Positions 38,172-48,034 of a stretch of 64,000 nucleotides of DNA are shown here, piece after piece. The translations under genes were made by a program, and so were the position numbers. Below the pieces are notes generated by a model. The model was not told the origin of the DNA and did not search any database. It saw only the letters and a program-made list of their open reading frames with translations. The DNA comes from Ensifer sp. LC163 (lineage in GTDB: Bacteria > Pseudomonadota > Alphaproteobacteria > Rhizobiales > Rhizobiaceae). The stretch is from contig NZ_MBSS01000001.1 of the NCBI RefSeq assembly GCF_001695855.1, positions 558,001 to 622,000 of the forward strand, in the 5' to 3' direction. Positions within the stretch are counted from its first letter, which is position 1. Every line of letters starts with the position of its first letter.

Positions 38172-38735
38172 TTAACGGGTGTAGATGGAAATCAGGCCGC
38201 GTCGCTCATTGAAGCGGTGCCAGGCATCGATGCGGCGCGGATGGCGGGCACGCATGGCGTCGAGCGGCGCCAGCAGCCGGCCTTCACGACCGAGCGACGC
38301 ATCGAGGATCTCGATGATCCGGCGGTTCGGCCAGGGCTTTCTGGTGATCGTCAGCAGCGCCCGGAAAGCCTCGTCCTCGCGGCCGGCACCGAGCTGGTGG
38401 GCGATCAGCCCATAGGCAAAGGCGGTCGATCGGCTGACGCCGGCGTGGCAATGCACCAGAATGCGGCTCGACGTTTCCTCGGCGGCGGGACGCATCGCTT
38501 CGAACACATCAAGCACAAGGTCCGGGAAGTGTTGCGTCGCGACGGCGTTTTCCTGGTCGCGCATGCGCACGACGCGGTGGCTCGCATCGGCGATCACGGG
38601 CACGTCGGTATCGGGCAGTTCCGGGTCGAGCAGCGAGAGAACGTGGCTGGCACGCCAGTCGCGCGCCGCATCGGCCGCGCGCCAAAGGCAGGAAACCTTC
38701 ACGCGCTCGGGTATCAGATCAACATGGATTGTCAT
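38172..38735 (-). CDS. tyrosine phosphatase-like protein
   Basis: A 187-residue protein with the cysteine-based phosphatase signature HCHAGVSRS: nucleophile C96, Arg102, and a plausible general-acid Asp in RVVRMRDQE near residue 60. This pattern covers dual-specificity and related phosphatases. It is a complete small domain with no signal peptide, so cytoplasmic. Its gene starts four bases after the csaA stop, so the two are translationally linked. The substrate is unknown; phosphotyrosine protein, lipid or inositol phosphate are possible. Confidence 0.85.
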   Translation of the reverse strand: MTIHVDLIPERVKVSCLWRAADAARDWRASHVLSLLDPELPDTDVPVIADASHRVVRMRDQENAVATQHFPDLVLDVFEAMRPAAEETSSRILVHCHAGVSRSTAFAYGLIAHQLGAGREDEAFRALLTITRKPWPNRRIIEILDASLGREGRLLAPLDAMRARHPRRIDAWHRFNERRGLISIYTR

Positions 38736-38739
38736 CGGG

Positions 38740-39081
38740 TCACATCAGCTTCCGGCCGTTGGGGATCGGCTTGTCGATAGCGGCCAACACGATCGCGCCG
38801 GCCTCGTCTTCAAAGCCCAGCGTCAGAACTTCGGAACGGACCGGACCGATCTGGCGTGGCGGGAAATTGACCACGGCCATGATCTGCCGCCCGACGAGAT
38901 CCTCAGGCTGGTAGTGAACCGTGACCTGCGCTGATGACTTTTTTATGCCGATCTCAGGGCCGAAATCGATCTTCAGCTTGTAGGCCGGTTTGCGTGCCTC
39001 GGGGAAAACCTCGGCTTCGATGATGGTACCGACACGAATATTGACGCGTTCGAAATCTGCGAAAGTAATCGTTTCCGACAT
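38740..39081 (-). CDS. csaA: tRNA-binding protein CsaA
   Basis: A 113-residue OB-fold protein of the CsaA family with the hallmarks FADFERVNIRVGTIIEAEVFPEARKPAYKLKIDFG near the N-terminus and VVNFPPRQIGPVRSEVLTLGFEDEAGAIVL near the C-terminus. It is the stand-alone equivalent of the EMAP/Trbp111 anticodon-binding-like domain, with tRNA-binding and proposed export-chaperone roles. It is full length. It lies between proC (upstream, 15 bases) and the phosphatase gene (downstream) on the same strand, in one probable transcript. Confidence 0.9.
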   Translation of the reverse strand: MSETITFADFERVNIRVGTIIEAEVFPEARKPAYKLKIDFGPEIGIKKSSAQVTVHYQPEDLVGRQIMAVVNFPPRQIGPVRSEVLTLGFEDEAGAIVLAAIDKPIPNGRKLM

Positions 39082-39096
39082 GACAATGCTCTTGAA

Positions 39097-39915
39097 TTAA
39101 CCGGCCAGTTCCTCGGCGCGCTGGCGGGCAGCGGCGATGGCCTTGTCGAAAAGTGGCTGCATCCCGTCATCGGCCATCAGCACCGCGAGCGCGGCGGCGG
39201 TCGTGCCGCCCGGCGACGTTACGTTCTGGCGCAGCCGCGAAGCGTCGTCGGGGGACTGATGAAGGAGTTCACCAGCCCCCGCGACGGTTTCCCGCGCGAG
39301 CCGCATGGCGAGGTCCGCCTTGAGACCGGCCTTGCGCCCGGCCTCCGCCATGCACTCGACGAGGTAGAAGACATAGGCCGGACCGCTGCCGGAAACGGCG
39401 GTGACGGCATCGATATCGGCTTCGGTCTCGACCCATTCGACCGGGCCGCTGACCTTCAGAAGATCATGCACCTGGCCGCGCTGCGCGTCGCTGACGCGGG
39501 CATTGGCAAAGGCACCGGTGACACCGCGCCCGATCATCGCCGGCGTGTTGGGCATGGCGCGCACGGTGGCGGCAGCGCCCAGATGGCTTTCGATGAAGGC
39601 AAGCGTCTTGCCGGCGGCAACCGAAACGATGACCGTGCCCGGACCGACAAGCGTCTTCAGCGGCGGCAGCACCGCCTCCATCACCTGCGGCTTGACGGCA
39701 ATGAAGACCACCGCAGCCTCAACACCGTCAGGAGCCGAAGTTGCGTGGCTGACGCCATTGTCGGCGATCAGCTTTGCCATGGTCGGCTGCGGACCGGGAT
39801 CGATCACGAGAATATCGGCGCCCTTGACGCCGCTCTTCAGCCAGCCGCTGAGCATGGCGCCGCCCATGTTGCCGGCGCCGACAAGAACGATGGGACCGGA
39901 AGCGACGGCAGCCAT
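39097..39915 (-). CDS. proC: pyrroline-5-carboxylate reductase
   Basis: The 272-residue enzyme catalyses the last step of proline synthesis, reducing pyrroline-5-carboxylate with NAD(P)H. It has a Rossmann GAGNMGGAM motif near residue 12, and the C-terminal conserved segment includes AVSGSGPAYVFYLVECMAEAG and QNVTSPGGTTAAAL. Start at ATG 39915, where GGGGAGGCC sits five bases upstream and the stop of the YbjN-like gene is one base away. It is the second gene of a tightly packed operon with YbjN, then csaA and the phosphatase. Confidence 0.95.
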   Translation of the reverse strand: MAAVASGPIVLVGAGNMGGAMLSGWLKSGVKGADILVIDPGPQPTMAKLIADNGVSHATSAPDGVEAAVVFIAVKPQVMEAVLPPLKTLVGPGTVIVSVAAGKTLAFIESHLGAAATVRAMPNTPAMIGRGVTGAFANARVSDAQRGQVHDLLKVSGPVEWVETEADIDAVTAVSGSGPAYVFYLVECMAEAGRKAGLKADLAMRLARETVAGAGELLHQSPDDASRLRQNVTSPGGTTAAALAVLMADDGMQPLFDKAIAAARQRAEELAG

Positions 39916-39916
39916 A

Positions 39917-40417
39917 TCAGGCCTCCCCGACCGTTTCGAACAGGACCGCGTCGACGGCGCGCTGCGCATCCATGCCCGACCAGACGACGAACTGGAACGC
40001 CTGGAAATAGGACTCGCAGGCGTCAAGCGCGCTCGAAAGCAGAACCTCGACCTGCTGGTTGGTGGGCTCGGCGCCGCCGGCGAGCAGCAGCGACTGGCGG
40101 AAGATCACCACCTCTTCCTGGCGCCAAAGATCGAAATGCCCCATGAGCACCTGACCGTTGATGTGCGACAGAAGACGGATGACTTCGTTGACGCGGCTAT
40201 CGGGAACCTTGATGTCGAAGGCGCAGGCAAGATGCAGCGCCTCGAACTCTTCCATCCACGAGAAGGAAACGTGGTAGTCCGCCCACTTGCCTTCGACGGT
40301 CATGGCGATCTCGTCCTCGCCCGACCGTTCGAATGACCAGTCATTGGTGGCGGCCACAAACTCGATCATATCGACCGGATTGGACTGACGCTCGATTTCC
40401 ATTTCCAAAAGGCTCAT
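39917..40417 (-). CDS. YbjN domain-containing protein
   Basis: A 166-residue cytoplasmic protein of the YbjN family, with MIEFVAATNDWSFERSGEDEIAMTVEGKWADYHVSFSWMEEFEALHLACAFDIKVP and GHFDLWRQEEVVIFRQSLLL. YbjN resembles a secretion-chaperone fold; in E. coli it affects motility and stress traits, but the mechanism is unknown. It starts at ATG 40417. The stop codon is one base from the proC start, so the two genes are translationally coupled, a pairing seen in many Rhizobiales. Confidence 0.85.
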   Translation of the reverse strand: MSLLEMEIERQSNPVDMIEFVAATNDWSFERSGEDEIAMTVEGKWADYHVSFSWMEEFEALHLACAFDIKVPDSRVNEVIRLLSHINGQVLMGHFDLWRQEEVVIFRQSLLLAGGAEPTNQQVEVLLSSALDACESYFQAFQFVVWSGMDAQRAVDAVLFETVGEA

Positions 40418-40864
40418 GCATCACCCTAGTAGGCGCGACACAGGCGCGCGTTATCACGTTCACAAGACGCAACTCTGCAAACCCGGCACTGAATAAGAAC
40501 ACACTATGATTGCTGAACTCACATCCATCCTGGCTGACTTACCCTGCCTGGAGCTTGCGTGGTCCGTTTCGAATCATCATTTAAAATCAGTGTATAATGG
40601 CGGAGTCAGGCTGCCAGCCCCCCGGCCGAAAAATAGCCGGGTACAACCGCCTCGGCGTTGCCATTTCCATTCAGCGCGGGTGGTTAAACGACTCTGGCAT
40701 AAGGGTTTTTTGCCAGTGTCCACAGGTGGAAAACTTTTCAGGTTTTATTAACCACCATATGCGGCGTTTCACACCGCCAAGGAATAGCGACAGCAAAACG
40801 CCCGCAGAATCGATCCGCGGGCGAAGTAGAAACGTTGAAAAGCCGTTATTTGGCAGGAATCGCG
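40418..40864. other. intergenic region YbjN-ubiK with RNA-like structure
   Basis: About 450 bases between minus-strand genes, so it holds the ybjN-proC promoter and any ubiK terminator. A TATAAT box on the plus strand and several hairpins suggest a small RNA at 40599-40720 (listed separately). Confidence 0.5.
40599..40720 (+). ncRNA. candidate small RNA, unassigned
   Basis: A perfect TATAAT lies at 40593-40598, but its -35 is weak. Downstream, AATGGC (40596-40601) could pair with GCCATT (40660-40665), enclosing CCGGC/GCCGG (40622-40626, 40636-40640). A third stem CTGGCA/TGCCAG (40694-40699, 40711-40716) has a T-rich loop. No open frame in it has a ribosome site. It does not show the SRP RNA motif. 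Confidence 0.3.
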
Positions 40865-41125
40865 TTACTTGCCGCTTTTGGCGAGGCGCGCTTCCAAAGC
40901 CTCGATGCGCGCCAGAAGCGCATCGTTTTCGTCGCGCGCCTTGATCGCCATTTCCCTCACGGCTTCGAACTCCTCGCGCTTGACGACATCAAGCGAATTC
41001 ATCGCGCGCTCGGCCTGGGCGCGAAAGGCGGTCTCGACCTCGCGACGCACGCCCTGGGCCGCCCCTGCAGCATCGGTCATCAGCTTGGCAAAATCGTCCA
41101 TGATGCGGTTGGCGCCTGTGCTCAT
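40865..41125 (-). CDS. ubiK: ubiquinone biosynthesis accessory factor UbiK (BMFP domain)
   Basis: An 86-residue coiled-coil protein of the UbiK/YqiC family. The helix (residues 1-50; RIMDDFAKLMTDAAGAAQGVRREVETAFRAQAERAMNSLDVVKREEFEAVREM) is followed by a C-terminal coiled coil (ENDALLARIEALEARLAK). UbiK homologues trimerise and help assemble the aerobic ubiquinone synthesis complex. Start ATG 41125, with AGGA upstream; the frame extends five codons to 41140. It lies divergent from lgt. Confidence 0.88.
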   Translation of the reverse strand: MSTGANRIMDDFAKLMTDAAGAAQGVRREVETAFRAQAERAMNSLDVVKREEFEAVREMAIKARDENDALLARIEALEARLAKSGK

Positions 41126-41316
41126 CGTCCTGATCTCCATGTTCAGCCGCCGCTTCGCATTGCGATGCGGTCCTGGTTTTCAGGTAGGGTCAGGCGCGAA
41201 CGGATGCAAGAAAAATCACCAAATTGTGGCCGGCCACCGGCGGCAAACGGCCTTGACCCCGCCGGATTCGATCGCCATGTTCCGGCAAAACAACCGGTCC
41301 GGAACGAGAAGACATT

Positions 41317-42162
41317 TTGGAAACCATTGCGACCCGCCTCGCCATTCTCCCCTTCCCTCAAATCGACCCCGTGATCTTCCAGATCGGTCCGCTTGCCGTC
41401 CATTGGTATGGCCTTGCCTATGTCGCCGGCATCCTCATTGGCTGGTACTACGCCCGTCGCCTCGTGCAGAATACGTCGCTCTGGCGCAACGGCGAGCCGG
41501 CCGCCACGCTGGCGCAGCTCGACGACTTCCTGCTCTGGGCAGCCGGCGGCATCGTGCTTGGCGGCCGCATCGGCTACATCCTCTTCTATGATCTCGGCTC
41601 CGTTCTCGAAAATCCGATCCGAGCGCTCGAAATCTGGAATGGCGGCATGTCGTTCCACGGCGGCTTCCTCGGCACGACGATCGCCATGATCATCTTTGCG
41701 CGCCGCAACGGCATCGCCATCTGGAGCATGTTCGACATCGTCGCAGCCGTAGTGCCGATCGGCCTGTTCTTCGGCCGCATCGCCAACTTCATCAATGGCG
41801 AACTCTGGGGCCGTCTGTCGTCCATGTCCTGGGCAATGGTGTTTCCGACCGGTGGCCCCTTTGCCCGCCACCCGAGCCAGCTCTACGAGGCAGCGCTCGA
41901 GGGCCTCGTGCTGCTTGCGGTCATCGCCTGGTTCATCTATCGCCGCCATGCGCTGAAATCGCCGGGCCTTGTCACCGGCATCTTCGTGCTCGGTTATGCC
42001 GCAAGCCGCATTTTCGTCGAATTCTTCCGCGAACCGGACGCGCAGATCGGCTATCTCGCCGGCGGTTGGCTGACGATGGGCATGCTGCTTTCGCTGCCGA
42101 TGGCGCTTGCCGGCATCTGGGCCATCGCCCGGGCACGCCGGGCCGCCGTCGCCGCCGCATAA
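41317..42162 (+). CDS. lgt: prolipoprotein diacylglyceryl transferase
   Basis: The 281-residue integral membrane enzyme transfers diacylglycerol from phosphatidylglycerol to the lipobox Cys of prolipoproteins. It has about seven hydrophobic segments. Landmarks include [16 protein letters not shown], the [12 protein letters not shown] region with its essential Arg, HGGFLG, the [14 protein letters not shown] signature and [10 protein letters not shown]. Translation begins at TTG 41317, which gives the known family N-terminus; there is no ATG nearby. It heads a long plus-strand run that continues to prs. Confidence 0.95.
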   Translation: METIATRLAILPFPQIDPVIFQIGPLAVHWYGLAYVAGILIGWYYARRLVQNTSLWRNGEPAATLAQLDDFLLWAAGGIVLGGRIGYILFYDLGSVLENPIRALEIWNGGMSFHGGFLGTTIAMIIFARRNGIAIWSMFDIVAAVVPIGLFFGRIANFINGELWGRLSSMSWAMVFPTGGPFARHPSQLYEAALEGLVLLAVIAWFIYRRHALKSPGLVTGIFVLGYAASRIFVEFFREPDAQIGYLAGGWLTMGMLLSLPMALAGIWAIARARRAAVAAA

Positions 42163-42174
42163 CTGGACGGACGC

Positions 42175-43278
42175 ATGACGACACCACTCGCGGACAAGAT
42201 AAAGACGCTGATCAGAACCAACGGACCGATCAGCGTCACCGACTATTTCTCGCTCTGCCTCGCGGATCCGGAATACGGATACTACCGCGTCCGCGAACCC
42301 TTCGGCAAAGCGGGCGACTTCACCACGGCCCCGGAAATCAGCCAGCTTTTCGGCGAGATGATCGGCATCTTCCTCGTTCATGCCTGGCAGCAGCATGGCA
42401 CGCCGAAGCAGACCATGATCGTCGAGATCGGTCCCGGCCGCGGTACGATGATGTCGGACGTCCTGCGGGTCGTCAGGCGCCTTTCCCCCGAACTTTATGC
42501 CGCCGCCAGCGTCCATCTCGTCGAAACGAGCGAGCGCCTGCGCAAGGTGCAGGCGGAAACGCTGGTTGCGCATGGCGAGAAGGTGGAATGGCACACCAGT
42601 TTCGAAACGCTGCCGGAAGGCTTCCTGCTCCTGGCGGCCAACGAGCTTTTCGATGCCATCCCGATCCGCCAGTTCGTCCGAACGCCGCAAGGGTTTCGCG
42701 AACGCATGGTCGGGCTTAACGCTGACGACGAGCTGACATTTGCCGCGGGGGTCGCCGGCATCGACCCGACGCTGCTGCCGACGCCTGCACAGGCGGTTCC
42801 CGAAGGCACGATCTTCGAGATCGCCCCTGCCCGCGACGCCGTCATGGCCGCCCTTTGCGAACGGTTGAAGATCGGAGGCGGCACCGCGGTCATCATCGAC
42901 TATGGGCACCTGGCGACCAATTACGGCGATACGCTGCAGGCATTGCTCGGCCATCATTACGACCCGCCGCTTGCCAATCCCGGCCGCGCCGACCTGACCA
43001 GCCATGTCGACTTCGAGCAGCTCGCACGACGCGCAAAGAGCGATGGCCTGCAGATCAACGGGCTTGCCCACCAGGGCGACTTCCTGATCGGCCTTGGCCT
43101 TCTCGAACGCGCCGCAGCACTGGGCCGCGAGAAGGATGCAGCGACCCAGGAAGGCATCCGCGAGGATGTCGACAGGCTTGCCGGATCCGGCGAAGGCAAG
43201 ATGGGCGAACTCTTCAAGGTGCTCGCCGTCAGCAGCCCGCCGATCGCGCTTCCGCCGTTCCGCAAACCGAAGGCATAA
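42175..43278 (+). CDS. class I SAM-dependent methyltransferase (MidA/NDUFAF7 family)
   Basis: A 367-residue protein with the motif-I SAM site VEIGPGRGTMMSDVLR (about 84-100), the preceding GKAGDFTTAPEISQLFGEMIG and the later VANELFDAIPIRQFV segment that defines this MidA family. In mitochondria the homologue NDUFAF7 methylates an Arg of a complex I subunit; in bacteria the target is not generally known. The gene starts 12 bases after the lgt stop, and 254 bases separate it from pgeF. Confidence 0.9.
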   Translation: MTTPLADKIKTLIRTNGPISVTDYFSLCLADPEYGYYRVREPFGKAGDFTTAPEISQLFGEMIGIFLVHAWQQHGTPKQTMIVEIGPGRGTMMSDVLRVVRRLSPELYAAASVHLVETSERLRKVQAETLVAHGEKVEWHTSFETLPEGFLLLAANELFDAIPIRQFVRTPQGFRERMVGLNADDELTFAAGVAGIDPTLLPTPAQAVPEGTIFEIAPARDAVMAALCERLKIGGGTAVIIDYGHLATNYGDTLQALLGHHYDPPLANPGRADLTSHVDFEQLARRAKSDGLQINGLAHQGDFLIGLGLLERAAALGREKDAATQEGIREDVDRLAGSGEGKMGELFKVLAVSSPPIALPPFRKPKA

Positions 43279-43532
43279 TTGCTTCGACGGTAACGTCCCC
43301 AGGGTGAAAATCATGCGAGTGATTGAGGGTGCTGCAGCGCCCTTTGAACGTTGCCTTTGGTACCTCGCGCCATCGCTCGAGAGCCACCGCCGGACGGCCC
43401 CCTGTCGCTCGGCAATTGACAGCCCCGCCGTCGCGGGTCAACATCGCGCTGGCAAATCAGCCGCCAGCCACCGGGCCGCACGTGCCCCCAACCTCATTGA
43501 AACTCACGTCAAAGCAAAGGGCGAAAACACCG

Positions 43533-44327
43533 ATGCAGCACGATGCCGCGCTTTCCCCCGTGCAAAGCTCGCTCTTCAGCGACAAGGCCGGTCCGGCGAT
43601 TGCACATGGTTATTTCACCCGCCAGGGCGGCGTTTCCGAAGGCATCTATCGCGGGTTGAATGTCGGCCTTGGCTCGAACGACGACAAGCACCGGGTCGGC
43701 GAGAACCGCGCCCGTGTCAGCCGGTGGTTCGGTGCCGACCCGGAGCAGCTTGCCACCGTCCACCAGGTCCATTCTCCCGATGCGGTCGTCGTCGACGGCA
43801 GCTATGATGGCAACCGGCCAGATGCCGACGCGCTGGTGACGGCGACGCCGGGCATCGTGCTCGGCGTGCTTTCGGCCGATTGCGGGCCGATCCTGTTTGC
43901 CGACGCGGATGCCGGTGTCATCGGCGCTGCCCATGCCGGCTGGAAGGGCGCGCTTGGCGGCGTGCTCGAAAGCACCATCGAGGCCATGCTGACGCTCGGC
44001 GCCAGTCGCGAGCGCATCGTTGCCTGCCTCGGCCCGTCGATCAGCCGGCGCAATTACGAAGTCGGCGCCGAGTTCGTCGACCGGTTCCTCGCAACCGACG
44101 ACAGCTATGCGCAATTCTTCGACCCATCCGAACGCGACGGGCATGCCATGTTCGACCTGCCGGGCCTGACCATCGCGCGCCTCACCGCAGCCGGCATCAC
44201 TGCCGAGAACCTCGACATCTGCACCTATGCCGACGAGGACCGCTTCTTTTCCTACCGCCGCACCACGCATCGGCAGGAAGCGGACTACGGCCGGCAGATA
44301 TCCGCAATTTGCATACGGGAGACCTGA
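43533..44327 (+). CDS. pgeF: peptidoglycan editing factor PgeF (multicopper-like laccase-domain family)
   Basis: A 264-residue protein of the YlmD/YfiH (DUF152) family. Landmarks are VHQVHS, SADCGPILFAD and GAAHAGWKGALGGVLE, containing the zinc-binding His/Cys residues. Family members act as purine nucleoside phosphorylases or, in E. coli, correct mis-incorporated peptidoglycan precursors (PgeF). Earlier polyphenol-oxidase labels are doubtful. Start at ATG 43533 on family length; a longer frame from 43323 adds atypical residues. The ATG of the following M24 gene is one base beyond the stop. Confidence 0.9.
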   Translation: MQHDAALSPVQSSLFSDKAGPAIAHGYFTRQGGVSEGIYRGLNVGLGSNDDKHRVGENRARVSRWFGADPEQLATVHQVHSPDAVVVDGSYDGNRPDADALVTATPGIVLGVLSADCGPILFADADAGVIGAAHAGWKGALGGVLESTIEAMLTLGASRERIVACLGPSISRRNYEVGAEFVDRFLATDDSYAQFFDPSERDGHAMFDLPGLTIARLTAAGITAENLDICTYADEDRFFSYRRTTHRQEADYGRQISAICIRET

Positions 44328-44328
44328 C

Positions 44329-45480
44329 ATGGCGCTGCAATTTGCCCAGGAGGAATATGCCGCCCGCCTTGAGCGGCTGACCGCGAAGATGCGCGAAGAC
44401 AAGCTCGACGCGGTTCTGCTGTTTGCGCAGGAAAGCATGTACTGGCTGACGGGCTACGACACCTTCGGCTACTGCTTCTTCCAGACGCTGGTGGTCAAAA
44501 AGGACGGCTCAATGGTGCTGCTCACGCGCTCGGCCGACCTGCGCCAGGCCCGTCACACCTCCAACATCGAGCGCATCGAGATCTGGGTCGACCGCGTCAA
44601 CGCCGACCCGACGATGGATCTGAAGAACCTCTTGAGCGAAATGGACCTGCTCGGCAACCGCATCGGCGTCGAATACGACACCCATGGCATGACCGGCCGC
44701 ACAGCGCGGCTCGTCGACCACCAGCTTTCGACCTTCGGCGAGCTTGTCGATGCCTCGCTGCTCGTCAGCCGCCTGCGCCTGATCAAGAGCCCGGCGGAAA
44801 TCGCCCATGTGGAAAGGGCCGCGAGCCTTGCCGACGACGCGCTCGACGCAGCACTTCCGCTGATCGGCCCCGGCGCAAACGAAGCCGATATCCTTGCCGC
44901 GATGCAGGGCGCGATCCTAGCCGGCGGCGGCGACTACCCCGCCAACGAGTTCATCATCGGCTCCGGCGCCGACGCGCTGCTCTGCCGTTACAAGGCCGGC
45001 CGTCGGCTGCTCGACAGCCAGGATCAGCTGACGCTCGAATGGGCAGGCGTCAGCGCCCATTATCACGCCGCCATGATGCGCACCGTCGTTGTCGGCGAAC
45101 CGACCAACCGCCACCGCGAGCTTTACAGCGCCTGCCGCGAGACCATCCAGGCGATCGAGATGGTGCTGCGCCCGGGCAACACCTTCGGCACCGTCTTCGA
45201 CATGCATGCCAAGATCATGGACGAACGCGGCCTTGCCCGGCATCGGCTGAACGCCTGCGGCTATTCGCTCGGCGCACGCTTCTCGCCCTCCTGGATGGAG
45301 CACCAGATGTTCCACGCCGGCAACCCGCAGGAGATCGAGCCGGACATGTCGCTGTTCGTGCACATGATCATCATGGATTCCGACAGCGGCACCGCGATGA
45401 CGCTCGGCCAGACCTACATCACAACCACCGATACGCCGCGTGCTCTATCCCGTTATGGGCTGGACTTCATTTCTGCTTAG
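44329..45480 (+). CDS. M24 family metallopeptidase (Xaa-Pro aminopeptidase-like)
   Basis: A 383-residue protein with a creatinase N-terminal domain (RLERLTAKMREDKLDAVLLFAQESMYWLTGYDTFGY) and the pita-bread M24 catalytic domain. Several family positions are unusual, however: I see DQLTLEWAGVSAHYHAAMMRTVVVG where metal-binding Asp residues would normally be, and NACGYSLGARFSPSW near the end. It may be a Xaa-Pro peptidase-like or ectoine hydrolase/DoeA-like enzyme, or an inactive relative. GGGAGACC lies before ATG 44329, and coupling to pgeF is tight. Confidence 0.85.
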   Translation: MALQFAQEEYAARLERLTAKMREDKLDAVLLFAQESMYWLTGYDTFGYCFFQTLVVKKDGSMVLLTRSADLRQARHTSNIERIEIWVDRVNADPTMDLKNLLSEMDLLGNRIGVEYDTHGMTGRTARLVDHQLSTFGELVDASLLVSRLRLIKSPAEIAHVERAASLADDALDAALPLIGPGANEADILAAMQGAILAGGGDYPANEFIIGSGADALLCRYKAGRRLLDSQDQLTLEWAGVSAHYHAAMMRTVVVGEPTNRHRELYSACRETIQAIEMVLRPGNTFGTVFDMHAKIMDERGLARHRLNACGYSLGARFSPSWMEHQMFHAGNPQEIEPDMSLFVHMIIMDSDSGTAMTLGQTYITTTDTPRALSRYGLDFISA

Positions 45481-45569
45481 GGAAATCCGCCTACACTCAT
45501 GCGCAAATGGCAGACAACAGGAGCTGACTTCACAGAACTGCCGCGAAAGAGAGACGGACGGTTTGAACG

Positions 45570-46382
45570 ATGCGAAAGCTTATCACGCCCATTGCAAGCC
45601 TTGGTCTTGTTGCCGCGCTGGCAGGTTGCAACAGCACGGACGCGCTGATACCGCAGGTCGACGTCGGCGGCGGAACGTTCCGCTCGCCACCGGTGACGCA
45701 ATCGGATCTGGAGTCGATGTCGACGCAGACGGCCGTCGTTCCGGTGCAAAGCTCGCCGGTGCAACGGACCCAGGCCTTCGCCTCCCAGCCGGCCCCAGTC
45801 AGCATGCCGACGCAATATGCGACCGGCGACAGCACCTACACCGACCCCGCCGGCTCGCTTGAGGCGCAGGCAAGCCGGCTCGCTTCCGGTGCCGAACCGG
45901 TGCAAAACACCATAACGCTTGCCGAACCGGCGCCCGTTGAAACGTCTGAGGCGGCTACAGAAGCGGTTGAGGAGCAGCCGGCCGTCGCCTCCGTTCCTTC
46001 CGCAAGCACGGCAACAAGCGGGACGATCCGCTTCCTGCCGATCATCGGTGCGCCAGTGGCCGCCGTCGCACCGCTTTCCAAACAGCTCGGCGCCGAGGCG
46101 CGCAGCCATGGCCTGACGATCAAGGGTTCGGCCGATGCCAGCAGCGAGCACATCCTCAAGGGCTACTTCTCGGCATTGAAGGACAACGGCAAGACCACGA
46201 TCGTCTATGTCTGGGATGTACTCGACGGCAGCGGCAACCGACTGCACCGCATCCAGGGGCAGGACTCGGTTGCTGCAGTCGGCGCCGATCTCTGGGAGGG
46301 CGTTCCGGCCGAAACCATGCAGGCAATCGCCACCAAAACCATCAGTTCCTACCTCGAATGGCGGCAATCCAGGCCCGGTTGA
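45570..46382 (+). CDS. lipoprotein of unknown function
   Basis: A 270-residue product with a lipoprotein signal peptide (MRKLITPIASLGLVAALAGC; lipidated Cys20). A low-complexity Pro/Gln/Ser/Thr/Ala-rich linker of about 130 residues follows, rich in PVQSSPVQR and PAPVET elements. A conserved C-terminal domain (about 150-265) contains FLPIIGAPVAAVAPLSKQLGAEARSHGL and EGVPAETMQAIATKTISSYLEW. The C-terminal part resembles domains seen in other rhizobial lipoproteins, but no activity is known. Predicted location is the periplasmic face of a membrane. Confidence 0.8.
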   Translation: MRKLITPIASLGLVAALAGCNSTDALIPQVDVGGGTFRSPPVTQSDLESMSTQTAVVPVQSSPVQRTQAFASQPAPVSMPTQYATGDSTYTDPAGSLEAQASRLASGAEPVQNTITLAEPAPVETSEAATEAVEEQPAVASVPSASTATSGTIRFLPIIGAPVAAVAPLSKQLGAEARSHGLTIKGSADASSEHILKGYFSALKDNGKTTIVYVWDVLDGSGNRLHRIQGQDSVAAVGADLWEGVPAETMQAIATKTISSYLEWRQSRPG

Positions 46383-46588
46383 TGCAAAGTTTTTAGGATA
46401 ATGCGCTTCGCGGCGCAGCATTCCCCTTGCATTCAAGTTCAGTGTCGCTAAAAAGCGGCCGATCAGCTCTGAACGGCGGCCATCCGCAAAGAATGTCCGC
46501 GATTGGAATGGCTCTCGGAATCTGCGCGGAAAATGCCGCTCCCGGATGAACCCGGACGGTAGCCGCGCCAGCTCAAGGCGGTCCGTCA

Positions 46589-47521
<933 letters not shown>

Positions 47522-47596
47522 GATAGGCTCGGCCGCCCACAAAAGTACCCGTCTTCGTCAGGCGGGATTTGGCGTCCATTTTACGTCGTCCCTGAA

Positions 47597-47697
47597 GAGC
47601 GCGTTGCGTTCAAGCAGCCTTATGCAACGCGCTTCAACTGCTCGATTTCACGCATGTCGTCGTCGCAAAACGGCTGCGCACTTTTGTGCGACATGTC
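47597..47697 (-). repeat. A-type dispersed repeat, copy 4, inverted
   Basis: Carries the reverse complement of the core shared with 326-428 and 36044-36148, with GCATGTCGTCGTCGCAAAAC and cacttttgtgcgacatg. Confidence 0.75.
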
Positions 47698-47702
47698 TTC
47701 CG

Positions 47703-47806
47703 GCACAATTTCATCGTTAAATCGGAATCGATTTAACGATGAAATTGTGCAACAAATCAAAGTGCTACAGTGATCTTTGCGCGCCTGGTTAGACGGCGCG
47801 GCGCTT
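47703..47806 (+). repeat. B-type (RIME-like) repeat, copy 4, with a 22-bp perfect palindrome
   Basis: GCACAATTTCATCGTTAAATCG at 47703-47724 is matched exactly by its complement at 47729-47750 around gaat. This is longer and more perfect than in other copies. The GCGCGCCTG/GGCGCGGCGC segment follows. Confidence 0.8.
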
Positions 47807-48034
47807 TATTGCCCACCCCAAGAGTTGTCATCTTCCATCCGCGGGGGTAACATTTGCCCGCTGCAGCTGGCGTCTTCCTCTGCAGACTGCATTGTTCATC
47901 GATAAGGTACTTCTCGAACAGAAGACCTTTTGACACTTCGAAGCACATCTTCGGAACGTTACTTCCATGCAGTGCCACTTAGGTGGCGGCTCCACGATCT
48001 ATCCTGATCACGCACGGATAATTTGGAGGAAAAG

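Larger units (their letters stand above)
47522..48034. other. repeat-rich intergenic region after prs
   Basis: About 510 bases with an A-type repeat (47597-47697) directly followed by a B-type repeat (47703-47806), then about 220 bases upstream of the small lipoprotein gene that presumably hold its promoter. Confidence 0.6.

Noticed and set aside
40418-40864. 4.5S (SRP) or 6S RNA in the ybjN-ubiK region
   Set aside because: The conserved SRP loop sequence is absent, and I could not find a 6S-like long closed stem with a central bubble.
41143-43314. 723-codon open frame opposite lgt and the methyltransferase gene
   Set aside because: Spans two well-supported plus-strand genes and shows no recognisable domain.
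47597-47806. CRISPR array
   Set aside because: The repeats are two single-copy palindromic elements of different families, without regular spacers.
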